This document shows, one piece after another, positions 19,462-27,375 of a DNA stretch of 64,000 bases. Each line of letters starts with the position of its first letter. Position 1 is the first letter of the stretch. Origin of the DNA: Veillonella nakazawae (lineage in GTDB: Bacteria; Bacillota; Negativicutes; Veillonellales; Veillonellaceae); contig NZ_AP022321.1 of NCBI RefSeq assembly GCF_013393365.1, positions 654,001 to 718,000 of the forward strand. The letters run 5' to 3'. A program made the position numbers and the translations under genes. The notes under the pieces were generated by a model. The model was not told the DNA's origin and searched no databases. It worked only from the letters and a program-made list of their open reading frames with translations.

Positions 19462-20760
19462 ATGGGTACTGCGGAACAAACCTTAATCGTCCTTGCAGTC
19501 ATGGCTGTTTTATTCGTTACGGAAATTATTCCTTTAGCTATTACTTCTCTAGGCGGCGCAATTACTCTAGGCCTTATGGGTATTATTACTCCTAAGGTTG
19601 TATTCTCTGGTTTATCTGATAGTACAGTTGTGTTGTTCGCTGGTATGTTCGTTGTTGGTGCTGCATTGTTCTACACTGGTTTAGCTCAAAAAATTGGGGA
19701 AACAGTAGTATCTCATGCAGGTACTAGTGAAAATGGTTTAATGCTTGCCATCATGGTTGTTACTGCAACTATGTCCGCATTTTTATCTAACACTGGTACA
19801 ACAGCTGCATTACTTCCAGTAGTTGTAGGCATCTGTGCTGTTGCTAAGATTCCTGCTTCTCGTCAATTGATGCCTTTAGCATTTGCTGCAGGTATTGGTG
19901 GTATCATTACAATGGTTGGTACACCACCTAATATCATTGTAAGTGGTACATTAACTAAATTTGGTGAACAACCATTTGGTTTCTTCGAATTTGCTTGGAT
20001 CGGTATTCCTTTGACTATCGCTACTATTATTTTCATGATGCTCATTGGTAAACATTTATTACCTAAACATGAAATTCAAGATGCTGGTGATGTAGAACAA
20101 GAAGTAGCTGCTGAAGATATTTCTAACGATCCTAAGAAACAATTATATTCTGGTCTTATTCTTTTAGGCGTAATCATCGCTATGATTTTAGGTGACTTCC
20201 TAAAAGGCTATGGTATTAACTTACCATTGAGCATGGTTGCAGTTATTGGCGCAATGCTTTGCGTATTAACTGGTTGCTTGAACGAAAAACAAGCTTACAC
20301 ATCCATTGACTGGGTAACAATCTTCTTATTCGCTGGTATGATGCCAGTAGCAACTGCACTTGACCAATCTGGTGCAGGTAAAATGATTGCTAATGCAGTA
20401 ATCGGCGTTATGGGTTCTGATCCTAGCCCTTACTTTGCAACAGCAGTATTATTTGCATTGTCTTGTGTTATGACTCAATTTATGTCTAATACTGCATCTT
20501 GTGCATTATTGGCTCCTATCGGTATTTCCATTGCCCAAGGTATGGGCGCTGACCCTCATGCTGTATTGATGGCTATCGGCGTTGCTGCATCTTGTGCATT
20601 CGGTACACCTGTAGGTACACCTCCAAATACATTAGTACTTGGTCCTGGTCAATACAAATTTACAGACTATGTAAAAGCCGGCGTTCCATTGATCTTAGTT
20701 TGCTTCGTAGTAAGCTTAATTATTATCCCAATGGTATGGCCATTCTTCCCTGGTAAATAA
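19462..20760 (+). CDS. SLC13/DASS-family Na+/dicarboxylate transporter, copy 1
   Basis: 432-aa polytopic inner-membrane transporter of the ion-transporter superfamily. The two SNT hairpin motifs that bind Na+ and carboxylate in this family are at S109-N110-T111 and S342-N343-T344, followed by the GTPPN-type segments (VGTPPN near 153 and 388). It likely imports succinate, malate or another C4 acid with Na+. Its position next to a Na+-exporting decarboxylase fed by succinate supports this (inference). It is 94% identical to copy 2 (27 differences by eye). Confidence 0.88.
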   Translation: MGTAEQTLIVLAVMAVLFVTEIIPLAITSLGGAITLGLMGIITPKVVFSGLSDSTVVLFAGMFVVGAALFYTGLAQKIGETVVSHAGTSENGLMLAIMVVTATMSAFLSNTGTTAALLPVVVGICAVAKIPASRQLMPLAFAAGIGGIITMVGTPPNIIVSGTLTKFGEQPFGFFEFAWIGIPLTIATIIFMMLIGKHLLPKHEIQDAGDVEQEVAAEDISNDPKKQLYSGLILLGVIIAMILGDFLKGYGINLPLSMVAVIGAMLCVLTGCLNEKQAYTSIDWVTIFLFAGMMPVATALDQSGAGKMIANAVIGVMGSDPSPYFATAVLFALSCVMTQFMSNTASCALLAPIGISIAQGMGADPHAVLMAIGVAASCAFGTPVGTPPNTLVLGPGQYKFTDYVKAGVPLILVCFVVSLIIIPMVWPFFPGK

Positions 20761-20794
20761 TAGGGGATAGGTTACTCTACTATAAAAGCACATA

Positions 20795-20829
20795 CGAGGT
20801 CGAATCGTAAGATTCGGCCTCGTTTTTTT
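20795..20829 (+). terminator. Rho-independent terminator after transporter copy 1
   Basis: CGAGGTCGAATC pairs with GATTCGGCCTCG around GTAA with one wobble, followed by seven T. The same hairpin recurs after copy 2 and, shortened, after the SemiSWEET gene. Confidence 0.9.
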
Positions 20830-20932
20830 ATGATAATAAATATTGATAATTAAATTCCTAGTATAGCACTTAGGGTTTCATAAAAATGATAATTACTATA
20901 CAAAAATATATATAGTTATTTATCATTTTCAT

Positions 20933-20961
20933 TTGACTTTCAAAAAGAGCTGTATGATAAT
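20933..20961 (+). promoter_or_regulatory. Promoter upstream of second transporter module
   Basis: TTGACT at 20933-20938, a 17-bp spacer and GATAAT at 20956-20961. It is nearly identical to the ferredoxin promoter at 23566-23594, with GATAAT-like motifs around it that resemble Fur-family half sites. Confidence 0.65.
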
Positions 20962-21134
20962 GAGAACATAAATTGAGGCAAGTGTCTTTCTAAATGATAA
21001 TAAAAAGTTTAAATCTATGTATTCATGCATAAATAGGGTATATTTGTAATAAATGCTTTTCAGATCGGTCATTAGGTGATACAAGAATTCACAGAATAAT
21101 CTTCTAGTGCTTTTAAAATAGTAGAGGTGGTCAC

Positions 21135-21374
21135 TTGTTATCGATAGAATTAAAAATACTGATTTGTTTTATTTGGGCATTTATTGTGTTTTTTATTACT
21201 GCACTGATTATCGGTAATGAAAAAAAGGCCAAATGGTTCCAACGTAGAACTAAATATACTTGGTTTAATAGCCGAGGTTTTTTAGGGGAAGTATTATTCT
21301 TTGGCTATCAGTATTGTAGGCTATATTTTATATCTCATCTAATACAATCAGTGCATTTCTCTGAAGGGAGATGA
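21135..21374 (+). pseudogene. Small membrane protein, frameshifted second copy
   Basis: The first 58 residues match the 85-aa protein at 19166 with few changes (e.g. NEKKAKW for NEGKAKW). Then a 50-bp deletion, apparently between two GCTATC direct repeats of the ancestral sequence, shifts the frame. The second membrane helix is lost and an unrelated 21-residue tail ends at a TGA six bases before the transporter start. The TTG start and ribosome site remain, so it may still be translated, possibly only to couple translation into the transporter. Confidence 0.75.
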
Positions 21375-21380
21375 TGATGT

Positions 21381-22679
21381 ATGGGTATTGCAGAACAAAC
21401 CTTAATCGTCCTTGCAGTCATGGCTGTTTTATTCGTTACGGAAATTATTCCTTTAGCTATTACTTCTCTAGGCGGCGCAATTACTCTAGGCCTTATGGGT
21501 ATTATTACTCCTAAGGTTGTATTCTCTGGTTTATCTGATAGTACAGTTGTGTTGTTCGCTGGCATGTTCGTTGTTGGTGCTGCATTGTTCTACACTGGTT
21601 TAGCTCAAAAAATTGGTGAAACTGTAGTATCTCGTGCTGGTACTAACGAAAATAGCTTAATGCTTGCCATCATGGTTATTACAGCAATTATGTCCGCATT
21701 CTTGTCCAACACTGGTACAACAGCTGCTTTACTTCCAGTAGTTGTTGGTATCTGTGCTGTTGCTAAGATTCCTGCGTCTCGCCAATTGATGCCTATGGCT
21801 TTTGCTGCAGGTGTTGGTGGTATCAATACAATGGTTGGTACACCTCCAAACATTATTGTAAGTGGTACATTAGCTAAATTTGGTCTTACACAATTTGGTT
21901 TCTTCGAATTTGCTTGGATTGGTATTCCTTTGACTATCGCTACTATCGTTTTCATGATGCTTATTGGTAAACATTTATTACCTAATCATGAAATTACAGA
22001 TGCTGGCGAAGTAGAACAAGAAGTAGCTGCAGAAGATATTTCTAACGATCCTAAGAAACAATTATTCTCTGGTCTTATTCTTTTAGGCGTAATTATCGCT
22101 ATGATTTTAGGCGACTTCCTAAAAGGCTATGGTATTAACTTACCATTGAGCATGGTTGCAGTTATTGGCGCAATGCTTTGCGTATTAACTGGTTGCTTGA
22201 ACGAAAGACAAGCGTACACTTCTATTGACTGGGTAACAATCTTCTTATTCGCTGGTATGATGCCAGTGGCAACTGCACTTGACCAATCTGGTGCAGGTAA
22301 AATGATTGCTAATTCTGTAATCGGCGTTATAGGCGATAATCCTAGCCCTTACTTTGCAATAGCTGTATTGTTCATCTTGTCTTGTGTTATGACTCAATTC
22401 ATGTCTAACACAGCATCTAGTGCATTATTGGCTCCTATCGGCATCTCCATTGCCCAAGGTATGGGCGCTGACCCTCATGCAGTATTGATGGCTATTGGCA
22501 TTGCTGCATCTTGTGCATTCGGTACACCTGTAGGTACACCTCCAAATACATTAGTACTTGGCCCTGGTCAATACAAATTTACAGACTATGTAAAAGCCGG
22601 CGTTCCATTGATTTTAGTTTGCTTCGTAGTAAGCTTAATTATCATTCCAATGGTATGGCCATTCTTCCCTGGTAAATAA
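21381..22679 (+). CDS. SLC13/DASS-family Na+/dicarboxylate transporter, copy 2
   Basis: 432 aa, intact, both SNT motifs retained. It differs from copy 1 at about 27 positions, many clustered around residues 84-170 (e.g. KFGLTQFG for KFGEQPFG) and 378-335-type loop segments near SVIGVIGDNPSP. The changes near the first SNT and VGTPPN regions could alter substrate preference (inference). Nucleotide identity is patchy, with almost identical blocks next to diverged ones. It sits behind a ferredoxin-type promoter, unlike copy 1. Confidence 0.88.
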   Translation: MGIAEQTLIVLAVMAVLFVTEIIPLAITSLGGAITLGLMGIITPKVVFSGLSDSTVVLFAGMFVVGAALFYTGLAQKIGETVVSRAGTNENSLMLAIMVITAIMSAFLSNTGTTAALLPVVVGICAVAKIPASRQLMPMAFAAGVGGINTMVGTPPNIIVSGTLAKFGLTQFGFFEFAWIGIPLTIATIVFMMLIGKHLLPNHEITDAGEVEQEVAAEDISNDPKKQLFSGLILLGVIIAMILGDFLKGYGINLPLSMVAVIGAMLCVLTGCLNERQAYTSIDWVTIFLFAGMMPVATALDQSGAGKMIANSVIGVIGDNPSPYFAIAVLFILSCVMTQFMSNTASSALLAPIGISIAQGMGADPHAVLMAIGIAASCAFGTPVGTPPNTLVLGPGQYKFTDYVKAGVPLILVCFVVSLIIIPMVWPFFPGK

Positions 22680-22712
22680 TAGGGGATAGGTTACTCTACT
22701 ATAAAGCACATA

Positions 22713-22746
22713 CGAGGTCGAATCGTAAGATTCGGCCTCGTTTTTT
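22713..22746 (+). terminator. Rho-independent terminator after transporter copy 2
   Basis: Same hairpin as at 20795 (CGAGGTCGAATC / GATTCGGCCTCG) followed by six T. Confidence 0.9.
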
Positions 22747-22841
22747 ATGATTTTAGCCTATATGATTTTAATATAGATTACATATAAGTGTAATCAAAAG
22801 CAATATGAATTAAACTAATTTGCATGATTAATTTTACACAA

Positions 22842-22871
22842 TTGACTACATCGAAAAAAATATGATATAGT
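22842..22871 (+). promoter_or_regulatory. Promoter of the SemiSWEET gene
   Basis: TTGACT at 22842-22847, an 18-bp spacer and TATAGT at 22866-22871, about 48 bp before the start codon. Confidence 0.6.
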
Positions 22872-22918
22872 ATATTGTGTAATATATAATAACGTAATGT
22901 TGAATAAGGAGGTCATCT

Positions 22919-23182
22919 ATGACAAAAGAAAGATTTAACATGTTAGTTGGTTCTATTGGTGCATTTATTGGTGTATTTGTATTTTTAGCCTATATCCCAC
23001 AAATAATTGCTAATCTTCATGGTCAACCTAGTCAACCATGGCAACCATTATTTGCAGCAGTATCCTGTTTGATCTGGGTATTATATGGTTGGACAAAATC
23101 ACCTAAACGTGATTATATTTTAATCGTACCAAACCTTGCAGGCGTTATTTTAGGTACACTAACATTCTTAACATCTTTCTAA
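22919..23182 (+). CDS. SemiSWEET-family transporter (PQ-loop, MtN3)
   Basis: 87 aa with three predicted membrane helices, the size of bacterial SemiSWEETs that dimerise to move sugars. The PQ motif is in AYIPQI at about residues 23-28, and SCLIWVLYGW near 49-58 matches the conserved third-helix entry with Asn replaced by other residues. AAGGAGG precedes the ATG. The substrate is unknown; a sugar or related small metabolite is likely. It is a single-gene unit with its own promoter and terminator. Confidence 0.85.
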   Translation: MTKERFNMLVGSIGAFIGVFVFLAYIPQIIANLHGQPSQPWQPLFAAVSCLIWVLYGWTKSPKRDYILIVPNLAGVILGTLTFLTSF

Positions 23183-23260
23183 GTGCTATAAGAAAAAAAT
23201 AGTATTATTGTTATATAGTGAATAATAGTAAAGATATTACTTTACTTTATAAATATAAAT

Positions 23261-23290
23261 GAGGTCGAATCGTATGATTCGGCCTTTTTT
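23261..23290 (+). terminator. Terminator after SemiSWEET gene
   Basis: GAGGTCGAATC / GATTCGGCCT stem with loop GTAT and six T. It is the third version of the hairpin found after both transporters. Confidence 0.85.
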
Positions 23291-23565
23291 AGAGTGAAGT
23301 TTATATGTTAGATTAAAATATAGATAAGCGTTAAATCTGTTGTGATAAAAAAATAGTTTTTATGATAATAAATATTGATAATTAAATTCCTATTATAATG
23401 ATTAGGATTTTATAAAATTGATAATTACAACATTCTCATTTGTTGAATATCATATTCAATTAATTAAATGAAAAGTAATATCAAAATACCTATAAACATA
23501 GGCTTTGTATGATAAAAATGAAAAAGTAATATGCAAAAATATATACAGTTTTTTATCATTTTCAT

Positions 23566-23594
23566 TTGACTTTCAAAAAGAACTGTGTGATAAT
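23566..23594 (+). promoter_or_regulatory. Ferredoxin promoter with Fur-box-like motifs
   Basis: TTGACT (23566-23571), a 17-bp spacer and GATAAT (23589-23594). TTTATCATTTTCATTTG just upstream and TGATAATGAGAAC over the -10 resemble degenerate Fur/PerR hexamer arrays. Iron or redox control is inference. Confidence 0.6.
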
Positions 23595-23672
23595 GAGAAC
23601 ATAAGTTGAGGCAAGTGCCTTTCTAAATGATAATAAAAAGTTCTGATCTATATTTTTATGGAGGTCCTAATT

Positions 23673-23837
23673 ATGAGAGTTATTGCTGATGGTTGCATTA
23701 AATGTGGTTCTTGCGCATCTGTTTGCCCAGTTTCTGCTATTTCTGAAGGCGAAACTAAATATGAAATCAACGATACTTGCATCGATTGCGGTTCTTGCGA
23801 ATCCGTTTGCCCAGTATCTGTAATTTCCGCTGAGTAA
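23673..23837 (+). CDS. 2[4Fe-4S] ferredoxin (54 aa)
   Basis: Clostridial-type ferredoxin with two clusters: CIKCGSCASVCP at about residues 8-19 and CIDCGSCESVCP at about 36-47. All eight cysteines are in place. It is a soluble low-potential electron carrier, likely serving pyruvate:ferredoxin oxidoreductase and hydrogenase. GGAGGTCC precedes the ATG. The 54-aa product is flanked by its own promoter and terminator. It is short enough to be missed by automated calling. Confidence 0.97.
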   Translation: MRVIADGCIKCGSCASVCPVSAISEGETKYEINDTCIDCGSCESVCPVSVISAE

Positions 23838-23851
23838 TCACAAATTAAACG

Positions 23852-23876
23852 GCCCCTCATTGAGGGGCTTTTTATT
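23852..23876 (+). terminator. Terminator after ferredoxin gene
   Basis: GCCCCTCA (23852-23859) and TGAGGGGC (23861-23868), then a T-rich tract. Confidence 0.9.
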
Positions 23877-23944
23877 TTGCCTAAATTTGCTTAACTTAGT
23901 ATAATAGGACTATTAAGATATATATTATTATAAGGGAGTACAGC

Positions 23945-24385
23945 TTGTTTTATATTATACTAATTCTTTGGTTACTCTTAGATCAATGGACTAAATATTA
24001 CATTATGAATCATTTTATGTTAGGTGAGTCTTTAGTGGTTATACCCAATGTATTTCATTTAACATATATTATTAATCGCGGTGCAGCATTTGGTATGCTT
24101 GCTAATCAGCGATGGTTTTTCTTACTGGTAGCGGTTATTTTGCTAGGCGCATGTGCATATTATTGGAAGCGCTTATCAAAAGGTCCGTGGACTTTACAGA
24201 TTGGATCTGCTTTATTAGTGTCTGGTGCTATTGGTAATGGCATTGATCGTTACATGATTCATGGTGTGGTAGATTTTTTTGATTTCCGTATATGGCCTAT
24301 TTTTAATGTTGCTGATATTGGTATCTGTGTAGGCGTAGCTTTAGTAGTCTACTATTTATTTACATTAAAAGATGATGATAAATAA
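23945..24385 (+). CDS. lspA: Lipoprotein signal peptidase (signal peptidase II)
   Basis: Membrane aspartyl protease that removes signal peptides from prolipoproteins. It has four membrane helices in 146 aa. The catalytic aspartates are in GNGIDRYMIHGVVDFF (NxxDR, about residues 98-102) and FNVADIGI (about 122-127). The start is TTG 23945 with AAGGGAG six bases upstream, and TATAAT at 23900-23905 is a likely -10. A lipoprotein gene is present at 27376. Confidence 0.95.
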   Translation: MFYIILILWLLLDQWTKYYIMNHFMLGESLVVIPNVFHLTYIINRGAAFGMLANQRWFFLLVAVILLGACAYYWKRLSKGPWTLQIGSALLVSGAIGNGIDRYMIHGVVDFFDFRIWPIFNVADIGICVGVALVVYYLFTLKDDDK

Positions 24386-24446
24386 TTCATATATTATGAC
24401 ATATAATTAATTAATATATGATACTTAACTCATAGAGAGGTAGAGG

Positions 24447-25370
24447 ATGAACGAATATATTGTAAATGCTGAGCAAGACGGTATGAGACTGGATGTATTC
24501 TTAACAGAACATATGGAAGGGTCTCGTAGTTATATTCAAAGTTTAATTAAAGGTGGTCACGTTACAGTAGGTGCTAAGGTAGGGAAAGCAAATCTTAGAC
24601 TTACACCAAATGCTGTTGTACGTGTAGAGATACCGGAGCCTGAATCTGTAGAGGTAAAACCAGAGGATATTCCTTTAGATGTATTGTATGAAGATCATGA
24701 TATTATTATTGTAAATAAACAACGTGGTATGGTTGTTCATCCTGCGGTGGGCAATTATTCGGGTACACTTGTTAATGCATTGCTATATCATTGTAAGGAT
24801 TTGTCCGGTATTAATGGTGAGATTAGACCTGGTATTGTTCACCGTTTAGATAAGGATACATCTGGTGTTATGATGGCTGCTAAAAATGATGCAGCTCATA
24901 TAGGTTTAGCGGAGCAGGTAAAGGAGCATTCTGCTAAACGGACATATTTAGCATTAGTACAAGGTAATATTGTAGAAGAAAAGGGTACTATTAAAGCTCC
25001 TATTGGAAGACATCCTAAGGATCGTATGAAAATGGCTGTTGTCTTTGAAAATAGTAAGGATGCAGTCACTCACTTTAACGTGGTTGAACGATTTGGCCAT
25101 CAAACCTTGGTTGAATGTAATTTAGAGACTGGGCGCACACATCAAATTCGTGTACATTTTGCTCATATTGGACATCCTGTTGTTAATGATCCGTTCTATG
25201 GCTACCGTCGTATGGACTTCCCTATTGAAGGACAGGCATTGCACTCTAAATCTTTAGATGTAAAACATCCTATTACAGGTGAAAGTATGCATTTTGAGGC
25301 GCCTCTTCCAGATGACTTCAAAGCATGTATAGAGTTTGCTAAAACATATCGAGAAGATAAACGAAAATAA
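24447..25370 (+). CDS. rluD: RluD-family 23S rRNA pseudouridine synthase
   Basis: Converts specific uridines in large-subunit rRNA to pseudouridine. An N-terminal S4 domain (residues about 13-60, MRLDVFLTEHMEGSRSYIQSLIKGG region) is followed by the catalytic domain with HRLDKDTSG; D135 is the nucleophile. ECNLETGRTHQIRVHFAHIGHP is the later conserved block. The lspA-rluD-pyrR order is common in Firmicutes. The exact rRNA site is not deducible. Confidence 0.93.
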   Translation: MNEYIVNAEQDGMRLDVFLTEHMEGSRSYIQSLIKGGHVTVGAKVGKANLRLTPNAVVRVEIPEPESVEVKPEDIPLDVLYEDHDIIIVNKQRGMVVHPAVGNYSGTLVNALLYHCKDLSGINGEIRPGIVHRLDKDTSGVMMAAKNDAAHIGLAEQVKEHSAKRTYLALVQGNIVEEKGTIKAPIGRHPKDRMKMAVVFENSKDAVTHFNVVERFGHQTLVECNLETGRTHQIRVHFAHIGHPVVNDPFYGYRRMDFPIEGQALHSKSLDVKHPITGESMHFEAPLPDDFKACIEFAKTYREDKRK

Positions 25371-25427
25371 TCTTCTAACTATATTTGTAAAGGGGCATAG
25401 AGAACTCTGTGCTATAAGGGCGTATAT

Positions 25428-25949
25428 ATGGAAAAGAAACGCTTATTGATGGATCAAGATGCTATTATGCGCGCGATTCGTCGTATTAGTCACGAAATCC
25501 TAGAACGTAATAAAGGCTTATCTAATGCTCTTATTGTAGGCATTGAACGACGTGGTGTTATTTTGGCAAAACGTTTGCAGGCCGAAATCGAACGCATTGA
25601 AGGTATTCGTATTGAATGTGAATCACTCAATGTTGCTATGTATCGTGATGATCGTGATGCTCGCCAAAAAGAGGGGAAACCATGTACGATTGATACAACG
25701 GAGAAAACAATCATTCTCGTGGATGATGTACTTTACACAGGGCGTACTATTCGTGCAGCGTTAAATGCATTGATGACATCTGGTAGACCTAAATCTATTC
25801 AATTAGCAGTACTCGTGGACCGTGGTCATCGTGAATTGCCGATTCGCGCAGACTATGTGGGTAAAAATATTCCTACATCACATCTTGAAAGTGTACGAGT
25901 TGCCGTAGAAGACTTAGATGGTGAAGAAGGGGTTACAATACAGGAATAA
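25428..25949 (+). CDS. pyrR: Pyrimidine regulator / uracil phosphoribosyltransferase PyrR
   Basis: Uridylate-responsive RNA-binding attenuator of pyr operons with uracil phosphoribosyltransferase activity. The PRPP-binding loop VDDVLYTGRTIRAAL is near residues 99-113. The length of 173 aa is normal. No pyr genes lie downstream, so it would regulate in trans. The 3' end of the gene forms the left arm of the terminator. Confidence 0.94.
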   Translation: MEKKRLLMDQDAIMRAIRRISHEILERNKGLSNALIVGIERRGVILAKRLQAEIERIEGIRIECESLNVAMYRDDRDARQKEGKPCTIDTTEKTIILVDDVLYTGRTIRAALNALMTSGRPKSIQLAVLVDRGHRELPIRADYVGKNIPTSHLESVRVAVEDLDGEEGVTIQE

Positions 25950-25972
25950 TCTGTATTGTAACCCCTTTTTTT
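25929..25972 (+). terminator. Terminator whose stem is encoded by the end of pyrR
   Basis: The 15-base arm from 25929 pairs perfectly with 25951-25965, with a 7-base loop that contains the pyrR stop codon, then seven T. It separates pyrR from the convergent tmcAL. Confidence 0.93.
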
Positions 25973-25994
25973 GCTTAAATTAAAATTATACTTT

Positions 25995-27188
25995 TTATTT
26001 GATATATTGCGGTGTATAGGTATAGTCTGTATGCCCTATACGTTTACCTTTATTATGGAAACATAAGGCTTGTATATCTGTAGCTAGCGTATCTATATGA
26101 TGCATAGATTTTCCAAGATTATTGAGCTGAGTAGGTGCTTTAGCCCATTTTTGAATGAGTGGAATGTCATGTTTAGTTCTCAGCCATTGACGTCCTCTGT
26201 CGTTAAAGGCTAGTAATCTAGCGTATTGAGGACCGTCTTGCATAGCGATATTTATCAAGTCTTTCGTAATGCCTAATGTAAGGTAGGCACTCATGCGCTG
26301 TAAACGGGCGTAGGTGTAGCGCTTGGATTTTATTTGCTCAATGGCAGATTCCCATGAAGGCTGTTGTGCTGCTTTTAACCACAAGTGTTCAATACCTTCA
26401 GTAAAATCAACAAAATGCTCTAATTCATTGGCTGTCATGCGGCGACTCAACATATGTACCATATTGTAATATCTATTGTAGTCGACATAGTCATCATTTG
26501 TGATTCTATGCGTCATATCATCTAGAATTGGTGTTGGAATAGTACTTTGAAGCGTTGAACACATATCTAAGGGATTAGCAGTAGTGATGAGTTGACGCAA
26601 TGCCGTACCGGATGGTAACTCTTGATTGAAATTGTGATTATGGTGATCAGATGTACGCTGAATAGGAATATATTCTAAGTTTGGATAATACTTTAATGCA
26701 GCACGGATATATTCAAGCCCTAATAAGGCATTAGGTGTGCTAAATGATTCGGAACCTAGCGCTTTGCGGAAGGCTGTACCATAGGACATGCCTTCATTTA
26801 AATAATTGCGTAATTCATTTTGGGTGCTTTCACAATCCATACGCTTAGCCATATGGATGAGTTGATTTAAATCAGTTGTTTCAGAACCGAAGGACAGCAT
26901 ATCAATAGATAAAGATTTAATTAATTGAATGGCACCTGAAGAAAATAGTTGGGCACTACCTAACGAATAAAGCGTAGGAAGTTCGATAACGATATCTGTA
27001 CCACCTAGAATAGCCCATCGAGCGCGATCGAATTTTGAGAAAAGAGCTGGTTCGCCACGTTGTACAAAGGAGCCACTCATTATACAGATGCGCAATACAT
27101 CAGGGTATTTTGTAGCTAATGTATGTAGTTGATGTGCATGACCATTGTGAAATGGATTGTATTCGCAAATAATACCGATGGTTTTCAT
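25995..27188 (-). CDS. tmcAL: tRNA(Met) cytidine acetate ligase TmcAL (YlbM)
   Basis: Uses acetate and ATP to make N4-acetylcytidine at the wobble base of elongator tRNA-Met. The nucleotidyltransferase-like start MKTIGIICEYNPFHNGHAHQ carries the HxGH ATP-binding motif, and SGSFVQRGEPALF near residue 40 is a strong family block. The start at 27188 has AAAGGAG seven bases before it; an in-frame ATG at 27203 overlaps that site. It has 397 aa. It is the only convincing minus-strand gene in the window, and a nearby ackA supplies a link to acetate metabolism only by context. Confidence 0.93.
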   Translation of the reverse strand: MKTIGIICEYNPFHNGHAHQLHTLATKYPDVLRICIMSGSFVQRGEPALFSKFDRARWAILGGTDIVIELPTLYSLGSAQLFSSGAIQLIKSLSIDMLSFGSETTDLNQLIHMAKRMDCESTQNELRNYLNEGMSYGTAFRKALGSESFSTPNALLGLEYIRAALKYYPNLEYIPIQRTSDHHNHNFNQELPSGTALRQLITTANPLDMCSTLQSTIPTPILDDMTHRITNDDYVDYNRYYNMVHMLSRRMTANELEHFVDFTEGIEHLWLKAAQQPSWESAIEQIKSKRYTYARLQRMSAYLTLGITKDLINIAMQDGPQYARLLAFNDRGRQWLRTKHDIPLIQKWAKAPTQLNNLGKSMHHIDTLATDIQALCFHNKGKRIGHTDYTYTPQYIK

Positions 27189-27375
27189 AGTGACTCCTTT
27201 CATTAGTGTTAGTGTAACAAAGCATAGAAAGACTGTAAATAAATTTTGAACTTAAGAGGCCGTATAGTAAAGAAATAGATGTAAAAAATGTGTGTAAAAC
27301 TAAAGTTTTTTGTAGATTTTATTTGTTCTATAGGCTATAATTAACTGTAAATGCTGAATTGATGTGAGGTATATG

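Larger units (their letters stand above)
20761..21134 (+). other. 374-bp gap: terminator, ferredoxin-type promoter region, transporter leader
   Basis: After the terminator, 20829-21015 closely resembles the region upstream of the ferredoxin gene (23358-23645). From 21020 on it resembles the leader of the first small-protein gene (19050-19165). It is thus a joint between two upstream regions. No coding sequence is seen. Confidence 0.75.
23183..23672 (+). other. 490-bp gap: terminator and ferredoxin upstream region
   Basis: Holds the SemiSWEET terminator, then an A+T-rich region with several ATGATAAT-like motifs and the ferredoxin promoter. A copy of it lacking about 105 bp in the middle (roughly 23430-23535) lies at 20829-21015. 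No credible coding sequence is seen. Confidence 0.75.

Noticed and set aside
19046..22746. Duplicated transporter block as a mobile element
   Set aside because: No transposase, terminal inverted repeats or target-site duplication are visible; homologous tandem duplication explains it.
23648..23860. 70-aa minus-strand frame over the ferredoxin gene
   Set aside because: Mirror of the two repeated Cys motifs of the ferredoxin; the plus-strand 54-aa protein explains the sequence.
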